Of a stretch of 56,618 nt of DNA, positions 50,201 to 56,618 are shown piece after piece (position 1 is the stretch's first letter; every line of letters begins with the position of its first letter). Location of the stretch: assembly GCF_001620365.2 (NCBI RefSeq), contig NZ_LQMT02000045.1, positions 1-56,618 on the forward strand. The letters run 5' to 3'. The DNA comes from Amycolatopsis keratiniphila subsp. keratiniphila. Lineage in GTDB: Bacteria > Actinomycetota > Actinomycetes > Mycobacteriales > Pseudonocardiaceae. The position numbers and the translations under genes are program-made. Below the pieces are notes generated by a model that was given only the letters and a program-made list of their open reading frames with translations, did not search any database and was not told the origin of the DNA.

Positions 50201-50310
50201 GGCTCGAGCGCGAGGGCGATCAACAGCCCGCGCAGCCGCGCGCCCGGCACGTCGGCGAGCCCGCCGTCGTCCGTGTGCACCTCGAAGGGCCCCAGCATCC
50301 CGATCCGCAT
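47185..50310 (-). CDS. AfsR/SARP-family regulator with BTAD and NB-ARC ATPase domains
   Basis: A 1041-residue regulator. Residues 1-92 are an OmpR-type winged HTH (RIGMLGPFEV...NALQRLVSRLRKVLPDG), 95-240 the bacterial transcriptional activation domain (AVRFERLIEQA...EALLVYQRTREALADALGVDPSPEL), and about 255-560 an NB-ARC STAND ATPase with Walker A GPGGSGKT (281-288) and Walker B REVLLILDNCEH. The remaining roughly 450 residues are TPR-like helices. Such proteins activate secondary-metabolite genes in an NTP-dependent way. Its place beside DrrAB, the P450 and the PKS, and the 11-bp-phased sites before drrA, make it the likely cluster activator. Confidence 0.94.
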   Translation of the reverse strand: MRIGMLGPFEVHTDDGGLADVPGARLRGLLIALALEPGRVVPKASLIDWIWGEQPPADATNALQRLVSRLRKVLPDGVVDGQTDGYRLKVAPEAVDAVRFERLIEQARGDDGPRRLREALDLWRGAAMQDVGLQDSGAFDAAVTRLEGLRLTALEDRFDAELDLGHGANLVTELTDLVAAHPLRERLVAALMRALAATGRDTEALLVYQRTREALADALGVDPSPELSAVHVQLLRGELGRREENRKTNVRAELTSYVGKDDDVAKVRELVAEHRLITLIGPGGSGKTRLATEAARTVLGDLPDGAWLVELAAIGPDDDVAQATLAALGLRDALLGDSSNAEPVERVVAAIREREVLLILDNCEHVIEAAAAFAHRVLGECRRLRILATSREPLGITGETLWHVVPLAVPDRHASPGEIESSPAVRLLRDRASAVRKDFVADKTTLATMARVCRILDGMPLAIELAAARLRTMSIEQLANRLDDRFRLLTGGSRTALPRHRTLRAMVDWSWELLSDAERTVLCRLSVFSGGASLEAAERVCVSEAVEEYEVLELLTTLTEKSLLVSAGDEAPRYRMLGTIKEYAAQRLAEADGTLLARHAHLAYFTDLAEAAEPMLRQAEQLEWLAKLNAEHDNITAAMRGALTAGEAPEAMRLAAACGWYWWLSGHRTEGMELVNAAVKTPGEVPEEIAAVVYGLVSLFVSSGFADEHTAAKWIHESYRLGMRTEKKHPLLGLVVPLERMLAGDEALSAWEPVLSDENPWVRALGRLHLGKMRASLGHPGREADEYLAGALAEFRAIGERFGISFALTELADRIATRGEFATACEYYEQAVTVVTEVGSVEDLIRLRSRQAQLFWLMGDEEASAAAAADAERRAERVTWPGALGMFALSQAELLHWRGETEEAAKQLDFATTVMGDEAGLGHVRAVTHDLRGYFTDDLDRSRAHRESAYQAAREVQYQPLIAHVLVGIADLALRRDDPEQAGRLLGAADELRGLPDRSRPDVTRIETTVLRRLGEAKFAEAAREGAVTDWKQLAEVTLAS

Positions 50311-50342
50311 TGGGCCGATTTTGCCACGGGTGACCAGGGGAC

Positions 50343-50912
50343 TTACGACTCGCCGGTGATCCTCGCCGAACCGATCGAAGCCGCCGTGATCGCCCTGGCG
50401 GCGGCCTGGGTCGACGAACCGGAGTTAAGGCCGGTGAGTGAAGCCCGGTCGAGGGCGTGCACGACGAACTCGTAGGTGTTCACGGTCGAGGGCGAGCACG
50501 GGCCCTGGTAGCCGTAGAGGCTGGCGCTGCCGCGGTAGTAGACCTGCCTGGAGCCGGCGGGCACCGGCGGCCGGTAGACGTGCCGGACGTTCTGGGGGAG
50601 CGAGGCCGTGGACGCCGGGATGTCGTAGATGACCCAGTGGATGAGGTTGGCGTTGTCGAGGTCGCGCATGACGATCGCGTAGCTCTTCGCCGCGGCGGGA
50701 GCACCCGACCACGCCAGCGGCGGCGACTCGTTCTTCTTGGCCGGATCGTTCCCGCCGCCGCTGGTGCACTCGTGCACCTTGGGCATGAGGCCGCCGTCGG
50801 CGAACGCGGTACTGGACAGGGTGAACGCGGTTTGCTCCGCCGACGCCGGTGCGGAAAGGCAGGCGGCGCCGAGGGCGAACAGGGCGCAGAACACGATTCT
50901 CGTTGCTCTCAC
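50343..50912 (-). CDS. Secreted PEBP / YbhB-YbcL family protein
   Basis: A 189-residue protein with a signal peptide (RIVFCALFALGAACLSAPASAEQ, cleavage near 25). The mature part has the phosphatidylethanolamine-binding (Raf kinase inhibitor-like) fold: HECTSGGGNDPAKKNESPPLAWSGAPAAAKSYAIVMRDLDNANLIHWVIYDIPAS, then YRGSASLYGYQGPCSPS and TYEFVVHALD. SPPLAW and D-x-D-x-x-x-x-x-HW are the ligand-pocket motifs. The biochemical role of bacterial members is not settled. Single gene, downstream of the AfsR-like gene's promoter region on the same strand. Confidence 0.9.
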   Translation of the reverse strand: MRATRIVFCALFALGAACLSAPASAEQTAFTLSSTAFADGGLMPKVHECTSGGGNDPAKKNESPPLAWSGAPAAAKSYAIVMRDLDNANLIHWVIYDIPASTASLPQNVRHVYRPPVPAGSRQVYYRGSASLYGYQGPCSPSTVNTYEFVVHALDRASLTGLNSGSSTQAAARAITAASIGSARITGES

Positions 50913-51039
50913 TGGAGCCTCCCGAGGCCGTTTGTGGTTCTCGTGCGCGGAATTCAGCGTAGGGAGCCCGGAAAGCGGCGGCTAGCGCACTTTTCCGGCC
51001 GAACGAGGTGTTTTCCCCGGGCTCGGGCGCGTCTCATCC

Positions 51040-51102
51040 GTGATCGAACGGCGAACTCGCGTGATCAGAGGCGGAACTCGCGTGATTGAACGGCGAACTC
51101 AC
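51040..51102. repeat. 21-bp repeat array, locus C (three direct units)
   Basis: Three head-to-tail units of exactly 21 bp at 51040-51060, 51061-51081 and 51082-51102. All begin GTGAT(C/T) and end GCGAACTCGC, GCGGAACTCGC or GCGAACTCAC. It ends 6 bp from the stop codon of the IS30-HTH/GbsR gene. This is the cleanest copy of the unit seen at loci A and B. Confidence 0.85.
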
Positions 51103-51108
51103 CGGAAT

Positions 51109-51783
51109 TCAAGCGGGGCCGGTCCGCCGCCAGTGTTCGGCCGCCTCGCCCATGTCCTCGCGCAGATGCCGGAAGAACCGGCTGGTGGCGTCCAGCCGGG
51201 CGCCTGCCGGGCCGTCGAGCAGGGCGGCACCTCGGCGGGTGACCTCCGCCCATTGGGTCATCGCTTCGAGACTCGTCTGCCAGGCGCGGTAGCCGAAGTC
51301 GTCGTCGACGACGTATCGCTGCCGCCTGCCTTCACGCTCGCGGGTGATCAGGCCGCGTTGTTCGAGCCAGCCGACGGCCTTGGACACCGACGCGGGACTG
51401 ACCTCCAGCCTGGCGACCAGGTCGGCGGCGGTACCGCCACCGGTGTCCGCGGTGAACAGGCACGCTAGGACCCTGGCCATCATCGCCGGGACGCCGGTCG
51501 CGGCCATCGTCTCGGCGAATTCGGTTTCGAAATCGCGCAGCGTTTCCGGAGGCCGCGGGGTGCCGGGCGGCGCACTGGGTTTGCGGCGGCGCGCCCGCCA
51601 TCGCGTCGCCTGCTGCGCCTGATCCGCCCGGTAGCCGTGGGCGCCGCCATTGCGCGCCACTTCCCGGATCACGGTCGACTTGGGGCGTTCCATCCGGCGG
51701 GCGATTTCCGCGTAGGCGAGCCCCGCCGACAGGCCCGCGGCGATCTGCCCGCGCTCGTCGCGGGTCAGGCGGTTTCCGGGCAT
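51109..51783 (-). CDS. Regulator with IS30-type HTH fused to a GbsR/MarR winged helix
   Basis: A 224-residue protein. Residues 1-70 (NRLTRDERGQIAAGLSAGLAYAEIARRMERPKSTVIREVARNGG, then YRADQAQQATRWRARRRKP) have the HTH_38 pattern of IS30-family transposases, with their L-T-x-x-E-R opening and S-T-x-x-R-E-x-x-R-N recognition helix. Residues about 85-224 are a GbsR/MarR-type wing (LACLFTADTGGGTAADLVARLEVSPASVSKAVGWLEQRGLITREREGRRQRYVV). No transposase catalytic domain or inverted repeats are present, so it is a regulator and not an IS. Divergent from the SDR gene (120 bp between starts), which it probably regulates. ATG 51783 opens the IS30-like segment. Confidence 0.85.
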   Translation of the reverse strand: MPGNRLTRDERGQIAAGLSAGLAYAEIARRMERPKSTVIREVARNGGAHGYRADQAQQATRWRARRRKPSAPPGTPRPPETLRDFETEFAETMAATGVPAMMARVLACLFTADTGGGTAADLVARLEVSPASVSKAVGWLEQRGLITREREGRRQRYVVDDDFGYRAWQTSLEAMTQWAEVTRRGAALLDGPAGARLDATSRFFRHLREDMGEAAEHWRRTGPA

Positions 51784-51903
51784 CCGTCCTCCGGTGCATT
51801 CAGCTGCATGGTCATTGCATCGATTCCAAGTTATGTGTTGCAGGAGCCGGAAAAACGAGCCTACCGTTTCGTCGTAACCGAAAAACTCAGAAGGGTGTCC
51901 GAA

Positions 51904-52719
51904 ATGACGGCCAAGGTATGCCTGGTCACCGGTGCTTCGTCGGGGATCGGCCACGCCACCGCGCTGGACCTCCTGCGCGCCGGGCACATCGTCTACGGCG
52001 CCGCGAGGCGCGTGGAGAAGATGGACGACCTGCGCGAGGCGGGTGGCCAGGTGCTGAAGATGGACGCCAGGAACGAGGACGATCTCCGTCAGGCGGTCGG
52101 CACCGTTCTCGAAGAACGGCAACGGATCGACGTCCTGGTCAACAACGCGGGGACCGTGCTGCACGGCGCCGTCGAGGACGTGCCACTCGACAGCGCGCGT
52201 GACCAGCTCGAAGTCAATCTGCTCGCGCCGGCGAGGCTCGTGCAGCTCGTCTTGCCTGCCATGCGGGCTCAGCGATCCGGCACGATCGTCAACGTCTCGT
52301 CGATCGGCGGCGAGATCGCCTTGCCGTTCGGCGCTTGGTACTACGCGTCGAAGCACGCGTTCGAAGCCTTTTCCGACACGCTTCGGATGGAGGTCGGGCC
52401 CTTCGGTATCGACGTCGTCATCATCCAGCCGGGCATCATCAAAACCGAATTCGAGGCCCAGACCTCCGCTCAGCTGCGGGAGAATTCCGGCCGCGGGGCG
52501 TACCGGGAAATGGCGGAAGCCATGGCGCGGCACGGGGAAACCGGGCTCGGCGACGGCTCCGACCCGTCCGTGGTCGTGGACGCCATCCGCTCCGCCATCG
52601 AGGCAGAGAAGCCGGAGACGCGATACGCCGTCGGTCACCTCGCCGAGCAGCTCCTGGAGCTCAACAGGACCCTGCCGGATCGCGAGTTCGACCAGCTGGC
52701 CATGCGCGCGACGAAGTAG
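51904..52719 (+). CDS. SDR family oxidoreductase
   Basis: A 271-residue short-chain dehydrogenase with TGASSGIG at residues 9-16, an Arg-rich segment after beta-2 (YGAARRVEKMDDL) suggesting NADP(H), NNAG near 81-84, catalytic Ser in NVSSIGG and Y-x-x-x-K in YYASKHAFEAFSD. The extended C-terminus (about 190-271) fits the classical 'oxidoreductase, SDR' group acting on alcohols or ketones of unknown nature. ATG 51904 follows GAAGGG; an in-frame GTG at 51895 is possible. Divergent from the IS30-HTH/GbsR regulator and tail to tail with a small membrane gene. Confidence 0.92.
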   Translation: MTAKVCLVTGASSGIGHATALDLLRAGHIVYGAARRVEKMDDLREAGGQVLKMDARNEDDLRQAVGTVLEERQRIDVLVNNAGTVLHGAVEDVPLDSARDQLEVNLLAPARLVQLVLPAMRAQRSGTIVNVSSIGGEIALPFGAWYYASKHAFEAFSDTLRMEVGPFGIDVVIIQPGIIKTEFEAQTSAQLRENSGRGAYREMAEAMARHGETGLGDGSDPSVVVDAIRSAIEAEKPETRYAVGHLAEQLLELNRTLPDREFDQLAMRATK

Positions 52720-52720
52720 C

Positions 52721-52963
52721 TCAACCGCTCGGTTGTTTCTCGACGACCCTCCGGCGGCGACTGCGCGCGACACCGATCCACAGCAGGACGGTGACGACGG
52801 CGCCCGGCGCCGCGGTCAGGTACACCGGCCACGCGCGGAAGCCGGACAACCACAGCATCGTGACCAGGCCGAAGGTGATCAGTGTCCAGATCAGCGCGAG
52901 TGCGCCGCCTCGCCGCCGCCACCGGGCGGTGAGGCCGCGCACGCTGTCCCCGAGTTGGCTCAC
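52721..52963 (-). CDS. Small two-span membrane protein
   Basis: An 80-residue protein with a basic N-terminus (RGLTARWRRRGG), two hydrophobic helices (ALALIWTLITFGLVTMLWLSG and YLTAAPGAVVTVLLWIGVA) and an Arg-rich tail (RSRRRRVVEK). Codon bias is normal for the window. It ends 1 bp from the SDR stop. Not recognised; a DUF-type inner-membrane protein. Confidence 0.65.
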   Translation of the reverse strand: MSQLGDSVRGLTARWRRRGGALALIWTLITFGLVTMLWLSGFRAWPVYLTAAPGAVVTVLLWIGVARSRRRRVVEKQPSG

Positions 52964-53004
52964 ACCGGTGGATACCCGCTCATCGCCTGGTCAACCTCCG
53001 GAAA

Positions 53005-53622
53005 TCAGGCGCGGAGGTAGCCGGTGATCATCGCCACGAGCTCGTTCTCGAGCCGCGTGACGTCGATGGAGCCGGGCGCGGCGATGAGCTGGTGCACGGT
53101 CAGCTCCACGGTCGACGCGACGAGCCGGGCCGCGGTCTCCTTGTCCTCCACGCGAACCTCGGGATGGCCGTGGAGCAGTTCCCGCAGATCGCCGATCATC
53201 TCCCATTCCAGCCGGGTGATCCGTTCCAGCAGCTCGCCGGAGCGAGGCGCCTGCTCGATCATGATCTGCAGCAGCCGCGGATCGTCGAGATGGTTCTCGA
53301 TCACCGTGTGCACGAAATCCCGGATCACCGTTTCGAGCGGTTCCGGCGACTCCTTGTGGCGGCGCAACGTCTCGGTCGCCCGGTCGCCGTCGAGGTGGCG
53401 GGTCAGCAACTCGGCCAGGATCGCGTCCTTGTTCGGGTAGTACTGATACAGCGAACCGATCGAGATCCGGGCCCGTTCGGCGATGCGGTTCGTCGTCCCC
53501 GCGGCGTACCCGTACTCGGCGAAAACGTGAGCAGCCGCGGTGAGGATGCGCTGCCTGGTGAGCTCGGCCCGGACCTGGCGAGGCTGTTTACGTGGCTGAA
53601 GCCGTCGTTGTTCCGACGTCAT
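53005..53622 (-). CDS. TetR family transcriptional regulator
   Basis: A 205-residue repressor with the TetR HTH at about 20-66 (TRQRILTAAAHVFAEYGYAAGTTNRIAERARISIGSLYQYYPNKDAILAELL) and a C-terminal all-helical ligand domain (LLQIMIEQAPRSGELLERI...AARLVASTVELTVHQLIAAPG). Divergent from the PPOX-reductase-esterase unit; a near-palindrome of TetR type lies just before that unit's start codon, so it most likely represses it and possibly itself. The ligand is unknown. Confidence 0.94.
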   Translation of the reverse strand: MTSEQRRLQPRKQPRQVRAELTRQRILTAAAHVFAEYGYAAGTTNRIAERARISIGSLYQYYPNKDAILAELLTRHLDGDRATETLRRHKESPEPLETVIRDFVHTVIENHLDDPRLLQIMIEQAPRSGELLERITRLEWEMIGDLRELLHGHPEVRVEDKETAARLVASTVELTVHQLIAAPGSIDVTRLENELVAMITGYLRA

Positions 53623-53665
53623 GACACTCCCGGTTAAGCGGCGCGAAAGCGAGTAGCGAGCGGAA

Positions 53666-53686
53666 TGAACAATTGCTCATAATTGT
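53666..53686. promoter_or_regulatory. TetR operator and likely leaderless promoter of the PPOX operon
   Basis: TGAACAATTGCTCA (53666-53679) is a near-perfect 14-bp palindrome (12 of 14), and ACAATT/AATTGT half-sites (53669-53674, 53681-53686) overlap it. CATAAT (53678-53683) could be the -10, which would put the transcript start at or next to ATG 53690; no ribosome-binding site is visible, so translation may be leaderless. Inferred from sequence. Confidence 0.65.
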
Positions 53687-53689
53687 GCC

Positions 53690-54319
53690 ATGACCAGCAC
53701 AGAGACGCGTCCGCGCCGACTTTCGCCCGAGGAGGTCCGTGCTCGGCTGGGGGAGCCGGAGGCCATGATCAAGGCCAAGGTCCACGACCGGATCGACCGG
53801 CACGGGCACCGGTTCATCGCCCATGCCCCGTTCGTGGCGATGGCGACGTCGGACGCGACGGGCCTGCCCGACTGCTCACCGCGCGGCGACTACCCCGGCT
53901 TCGTGAAGGTGCTCGACGAGCGCACCCTGGCGATCCCCGACCGGCCGGGCAACAAACTCGCCGACTCCTTCCGCAATCTCGCGGAGAACGACGGCATCGG
54001 CCTGATGTTCGTGGTCCCCGGCATGCGGGAGGTGTTCCGGGTCAACGGTCGCGCCTATCCCACCGACGAGCCGGACGTGCTCGCCAGGATGCGGACCGAA
54101 GGCAAACCGGCGGTTCTGGCGATCATCGTCGACGTGGAGGAGACGTTCTTCCACTGCGGCCGCGCGCTGATCCGGTCCCGGCTCTGGGATCCCGCGAGCC
54201 AGGCGCTGGCGGACGAATTGCCGTCCGTCGGCGAGATCGCCGCCGAGCAGATGGCTCCCGGCGTCGACCCCGCGGCGCTGCAGACCATGCTCGAAACCGG
54301 CTACCGGCAGTTGTACTGA
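53690..54319 (+). CDS. Pyridoxamine-5'-phosphate-oxidase-like flavin protein (MSMEG_1061 type)
   Basis: A 209-residue split-barrel protein: FIAHAPFVAMATSDATGLPDCSPRGDYPGFVKVLDERTLAIPDRPGNKLADSFRNLAENDGIGLMFVVPGMREVFRVNGRA is the PPOX-fold FMN- or F420-binding core, and VDVEETFFHCGRALIRSRLWDP the C-terminal part. Members are redox enzymes or cofactor-binding proteins of mostly unknown substrate. First gene of a likely operon with a VanB-type reductase (13 bp downstream) and an esterase, opposite a TetR gene. Confidence 0.9.
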   Translation: MTSTETRPRRLSPEEVRARLGEPEAMIKAKVHDRIDRHGHRFIAHAPFVAMATSDATGLPDCSPRGDYPGFVKVLDERTLAIPDRPGNKLADSFRNLAENDGIGLMFVVPGMREVFRVNGRAYPTDEPDVLARMRTEGKPAVLAIIVDVEETFFHCGRALIRSRLWDPASQALADELPSVGEIAAEQMAPGVDPAALQTMLETGYRQLY

Positions 54320-54332
54320 GGTGATCCCGTTG

Positions 54333-55220
54333 ATGCAGAAGACCGTTCTCGACCGCGTGGAACCGGTCGCCGAGGGTGTCGTCTCGCTCGTGCTGCGCGG
54401 TGCCGACGGCCCCTTGGCGCCCTGGGAGCCGGGCGCGCATGTCGATCTGTCCCTGCCGAACTGGCTGACCCGGCAGTATTCCCTGTGCGGGGACCCGGCC
54501 GATCGCGGCACTTACCGCGTCGCCGTCCGGTTCGACCGGCTGAGCCGGGGCGGTTCGGAGTATGTCCACCTGTTCCTGCGCGCGGGCCGGACCCTCGATG
54601 TCTCGTTGCCACGCAACAACTTCCCGTTGCTGTCCGCCCCGGAGTACCTGTTCGTCGCGGGCGGGATCGGCATCACGCCCATCCTGCCGATGCTCGCGAC
54701 GGCGGGTGACTCGGCCAGGTTGGTGTACGTGGGCCGGTCCGAAGCGACCATGCCGTTCGCCGCCGAACTCAAGGCGGAATACGGCGACAGGGTGCGTCTG
54801 CACGCGGGCGGCAGGCCGGACTTCGCCGCGCTGGCGGCCGAACTCGGCCCGGACGCGCTGGTCTACTGCTGCGGCCCCGCGTCGATGCTCGACGCGGCCG
54901 AGGCGGCGTTCCCCGCGCACCGTCTGCACCTCGAACGCTTTCGGCCGGTGGTCAAGGAATTCGCACCCGACGTGCCGTTCGAGGCGCACTGCGTCCGCTC
55001 GGGCCGGACGGTGCCGGTCGCCGCGGGGGAGTCGCTGCTGGACGCCTTGAACCACGCGGGATTCCGGATCCCGTCCGGGTGCCGTGAAGGCGTTTGCGGC
55101 AGCTGCGAGATCGGCGTCGTCGGCGGGGAACCGGAGCACCGCGACGACATCGGGGCACCGGACGGACGAATGTACTGCTGTGTCTCACGTGCGTCTTCGC
55201 GGCTGGACGTCGACCTCTAG
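54333..55220 (+). CDS. PDR/VanB-family oxidoreductase (flavin reductase fused to 2Fe-2S ferredoxin)
   Basis: A 295-residue electron-transfer protein in three parts: a flavin-binding barrel with RQYSLCG (R-x-Y-S motif, near residue 47), an NAD-binding domain (FVAGGIGITPILPML and YCCGPASML), and a C-terminal plant-type 2Fe-2S domain (SGCREGVCGSCEIGVVGG, last Cys in MYCCVS). Such phthalate-dioxygenase-reductase/VanB proteins pass electrons from NADH to Rieske oxygenases or some P450s; no oxygenase lies beside it. ATG 54333 is chosen because GAGGTGAT, an almost perfect ribosome-binding site, lies 5 bases before it; GTG 54321 is the alternative. Confidence 0.92.
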   Translation: MQKTVLDRVEPVAEGVVSLVLRGADGPLAPWEPGAHVDLSLPNWLTRQYSLCGDPADRGTYRVAVRFDRLSRGGSEYVHLFLRAGRTLDVSLPRNNFPLLSAPEYLFVAGGIGITPILPMLATAGDSARLVYVGRSEATMPFAAELKAEYGDRVRLHAGGRPDFAALAAELGPDALVYCCGPASMLDAAEAAFPAHRLHLERFRPVVKEFAPDVPFEAHCVRSGRTVPVAAGESLLDALNHAGFRIPSGCREGVCGSCEIGVVGGEPEHRDDIGAPDGRMYCCVSRASSRLDVDL

Positions 55221-55230
55221 GCTCACACGG

Positions 55231-56187
55231 ATGGTGGAACCCGCATACGATCCCGAACTCGCCGCCGTCCTGCCCGCGCTGAAGGGGAACGTGCCGGTCG
55301 GTATGACGGCGGATCAACTGGAGCGGTACCGGGCATCGCCGTTCCCGACGATCGAAGAACAGATCGGCGACCGCCCGGTCACCTGGACCGATCACACGAT
55401 CCCCGGATACGGCGGCGCGGAGATCACCGTTTCGGTCATCGCGCGCCGGGATCATCGCGGCGGCGGGCCGGGGATCTACCACGTGCACGGCGGCGGAATG
55501 GTGATGGGCGACCGGTTCGCGTCGGTGGGGCCGCTCGTCGAATGGGCGATGAAATACGACGCCGTCGCGGTCACCGTCGAATTCCGCCGCGCGCCCGAAC
55601 ACCCGGATCCGGTGCCGGTGGAAGACTGCTACGCCGGCCTGGAGTGGATGGCCGCGCACGCGGACGAGCTGGGCTTCGACCCGGGCAAGCTGGTCATCTT
55701 CGGCGGTAGCGGCGGAGGCGGCCTCGCCGCCGGTGTCACGCTGCTGGCGCGCGATCGCGGCGGGCCGGCGCTGTGCGGGCAGCTGCTCCAGTGCCCGATG
55801 ATCGACGACCGGAACGACACCGGGTCCGCGCGCCGGTACGACGGCGTCGGCGTTTGGGACCGGACCAGCAACCTGACGGCGTGGACGATGGTCCTCGGCG
55901 ACCGGCGAGGCGGCCCCGACGTCTCACCGTATGCCGCCCCGGCCCGCGCGACGGATCTCGGCGGGCTGCCGCCGACGTTCATCGACGTCGCCGCGGTCGA
56001 GGTGTTCCGCGACGAGGCCGTGGCGTACGCGAGCGCGATCTGGGCGGCCGGGGGAGAGGCGGAATTGCACGTGTGGGGCGGCGCTTTCCACGGCTTCTAC
56101 GATCTGGCACCGGAAACGGCCGTCGCCCGATCGTGTCTCGCCGCCCGCGATTCCTGGCTGGACCGGCTGCTCGCCGGACGTGAATGA
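55231..56187 (+). CDS. Alpha/beta hydrolase, HSL-type esterase
   Basis: A 318-residue HSL-family esterase: oxyanion motif HVHGGGMVMG (near residues 92-101), VEFRRAPEHPDPVPVEDCYAGLEWM, nucleophile elbow FGGSGGGG (unusual; GDSAGG is typical, but Ser is kept), Asp in VEVFRDEAVAYA and His in GAFHGFYD. It starts at ATG 55231, 10 bp after the reductase stop, and so probably belongs to the same operon. The operon (flavin protein, reductase, esterase) looks catabolic, perhaps for an aromatic or ester xenobiotic; this is an inference. Confidence 0.88.
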   Translation: MVEPAYDPELAAVLPALKGNVPVGMTADQLERYRASPFPTIEEQIGDRPVTWTDHTIPGYGGAEITVSVIARRDHRGGGPGIYHVHGGGMVMGDRFASVGPLVEWAMKYDAVAVTVEFRRAPEHPDPVPVEDCYAGLEWMAAHADELGFDPGKLVIFGGSGGGGLAAGVTLLARDRGGPALCGQLLQCPMIDDRNDTGSARRYDGVGVWDRTSNLTAWTMVLGDRRGGPDVSPYAAPARATDLGGLPPTFIDVAAVEVFRDEAVAYASAIWAAGGEAELHVWGGAFHGFYDLAPETAVARSCLAARDSWLDRLLAGRE

Positions 56188-56271
56188 ATTTCCCCGAATT
56201 GCCGCCGCACCGGGCCGGTGTAACCCTGGTCATACCGAACGACACCACCACCACGAAGTACAGGAGTCGTT

Positions 56272-56568
56272 ATGACCACCACCGAAATGCCCGCCGTCCA
56301 CGAATGCACGGTCAGCGGATGCTCGTACAACCACGACGGCTGTCACGCTTTCGCCATCACGGTGGGCGGCGGCAATGGATCGGCCGATTGCGGAACGTTC
56401 GTCCCGCTCAATACCAAGGGCGGGCTCGACCGGGTGACCGCGCAGGTGGGAGCCTGCTCCCGCTCCGACTGCCGCCACAATTCCGCGCTGGAATGCACCG
56501 CTTCGAGTGTCCGGGTGGGACCGGGCGAGGGTGACCACGCCGCCAACTGCCTGACCTACGCGCCTTAG
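56272..56568 (+). CDS. DUF1540 double-domain metal-binding protein
   Basis: A 98-residue protein with two Cys-rich repeats: HECTVSGCSYNHDGCHAFAITVGG...ADCGTF (about 10-43) and GACSRSDCRHNSALECTASSVRVGPG...ANCLTY (about 61-95). The C-x4-C...C-x-A-x-x-I/V pattern with a distant Cys is DUF1540, thought to be a small zinc-binding module. Alternating short helical and extended segments; no export signal. It is preceded by AGGAG 8 bp before the ATG. Function unknown. Confidence 0.88.
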   Translation: MTTTEMPAVHECTVSGCSYNHDGCHAFAITVGGGNGSADCGTFVPLNTKGGLDRVTAQVGACSRSDCRHNSALECTASSVRVGPGEGDHAANCLTYAP

Positions 56569-56579
56569 TCGTTTTGCGC

Positions 56580-56618
56580 GTGAAGGCCCCCTTCCCTCGG
56601 CTCAGCCGAGGGAAGGGG
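56580..56618. repeat. GTGAAGGCC-family hairpin, cut by the right window edge
   Basis: The stem GTGAAGGCCCCCTTCCCTCGGCT starts at 56580; the complementary arm starts AGCCGAGGGAAGGGG at 56604 and continues past the window. It lies 12 bp after the DUF1540 gene and may terminate it. Same closing stem as 21297-21310 and 43992-44005. Confidence 0.7.

Noticed and set aside
47140..50475. Plus-strand open frame of 1111 codons opposite the AfsR-like gene
   Set aside because: Antisense shadow of a gene with intact HTH, BTAD and NB-ARC motifs; the frame has no recognisable protein features.
51574..51783. Complete IS30 insertion sequence
   Set aside because: Only the HTH part resembles IS30; there is no DDE catalytic domain and no flanking inverted repeats.

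Overview
The window is high-GC actinobacterial DNA. Secreted proteins carry Tat-type leaders, most genes sit in short operons whose stop and start codons overlap, and families typical of filamentous actinomycetes are present: DUF222/13E12, Spo0M, Eis-type acetyltransferase, AfsR/SARP with NB-ARC, FxsT-like STAND-TPR protein and a type I PKS. Gene content and the recurrent long extragenic palindromes suggest Pseudonocardiaceae, probably Amycolatopsis; this is an inference and was not checked against a database. I saw no rRNA, tRNA, CRISPR array or complete insertion sequence.

1-20 kb: a truncated DUF222 gene at the left edge; a 170-bp palindromic intergenic element; a GNAT; an operon of GntR regulator, ABC ATPase, frameshifted ABC permease and SDR; a GT87 glycosyltransferase; an AraC regulator followed by a secreted intradiol dioxygenase with a chitin/cellulose-binding module; an erythromycin-esterase-like secreted protein; Spo0M; a DszC/SfnB-like flavin monooxygenase; a MarR gene with an MFS pump behind a double palindromic operator; an Eis-like acetyltransferase; and a tightly coupled esterase/ABC/ABC operon of IrtAB/YbtPQ type, divergent from a PucR-like regulator.

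20-32 kb: a trypsin-like protease and repeat-rich spacer DNA, then the most notable locus. Three co-directional genes (nucleotide-cyclase-like domain fused to a VMAP-type region, MoxR-type AAA+ ATPase, and a 1450-residue vWA-like/NB-ARC/TPR protein) resemble the NTP-dependent ternary conflict systems and the FxSxx-COOH (Fxs) systems of actinobacteria. They converge, with a 1-bp gap, on an opposite-strand unit of a Crp/Fnr regulator, a 65-residue FxSxx-like precursor peptide and an HExxH-type putative peptide hydroxylase. No radical-SAM maturase is nearby, and the peptide lacks the FxSxx C-terminus.

32-50 kb: a Tat-exported phospholipase C with an extra discoidin-like domain; a second MarR/transporter pair with a clear promoter-operator; a single-module PKS (CoA-ligase, ACP, KS, AT, DH, KR, ACP); a secreted alpha/beta hydrolase; a cytochrome P450; a DrrAB-type exporter; and an AfsR-like regulator. 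The P450/DrrAB intergenic region has an 11-bp-phased array that fits SARP binding. These genes could form a small biosynthetic cluster.

50-56.6 kb: a PEBP-like secreted protein; a regulator joining an IS30-type HTH to a GbsR/MarR domain; an SDR; a small membrane protein; a TetR divergent from a PPOX protein, a VanB-type reductase and an esterase; and a DUF1540 metal-binding protein.

Three intergenic stretches carry arrays of a 21-bp repeat unit. At least four loci carry long hairpins of two related kinds (closing stem GTGAAGGCC, or GAAAGTGGC). These seem to be genome-wide extragenic elements and are reported as findings.
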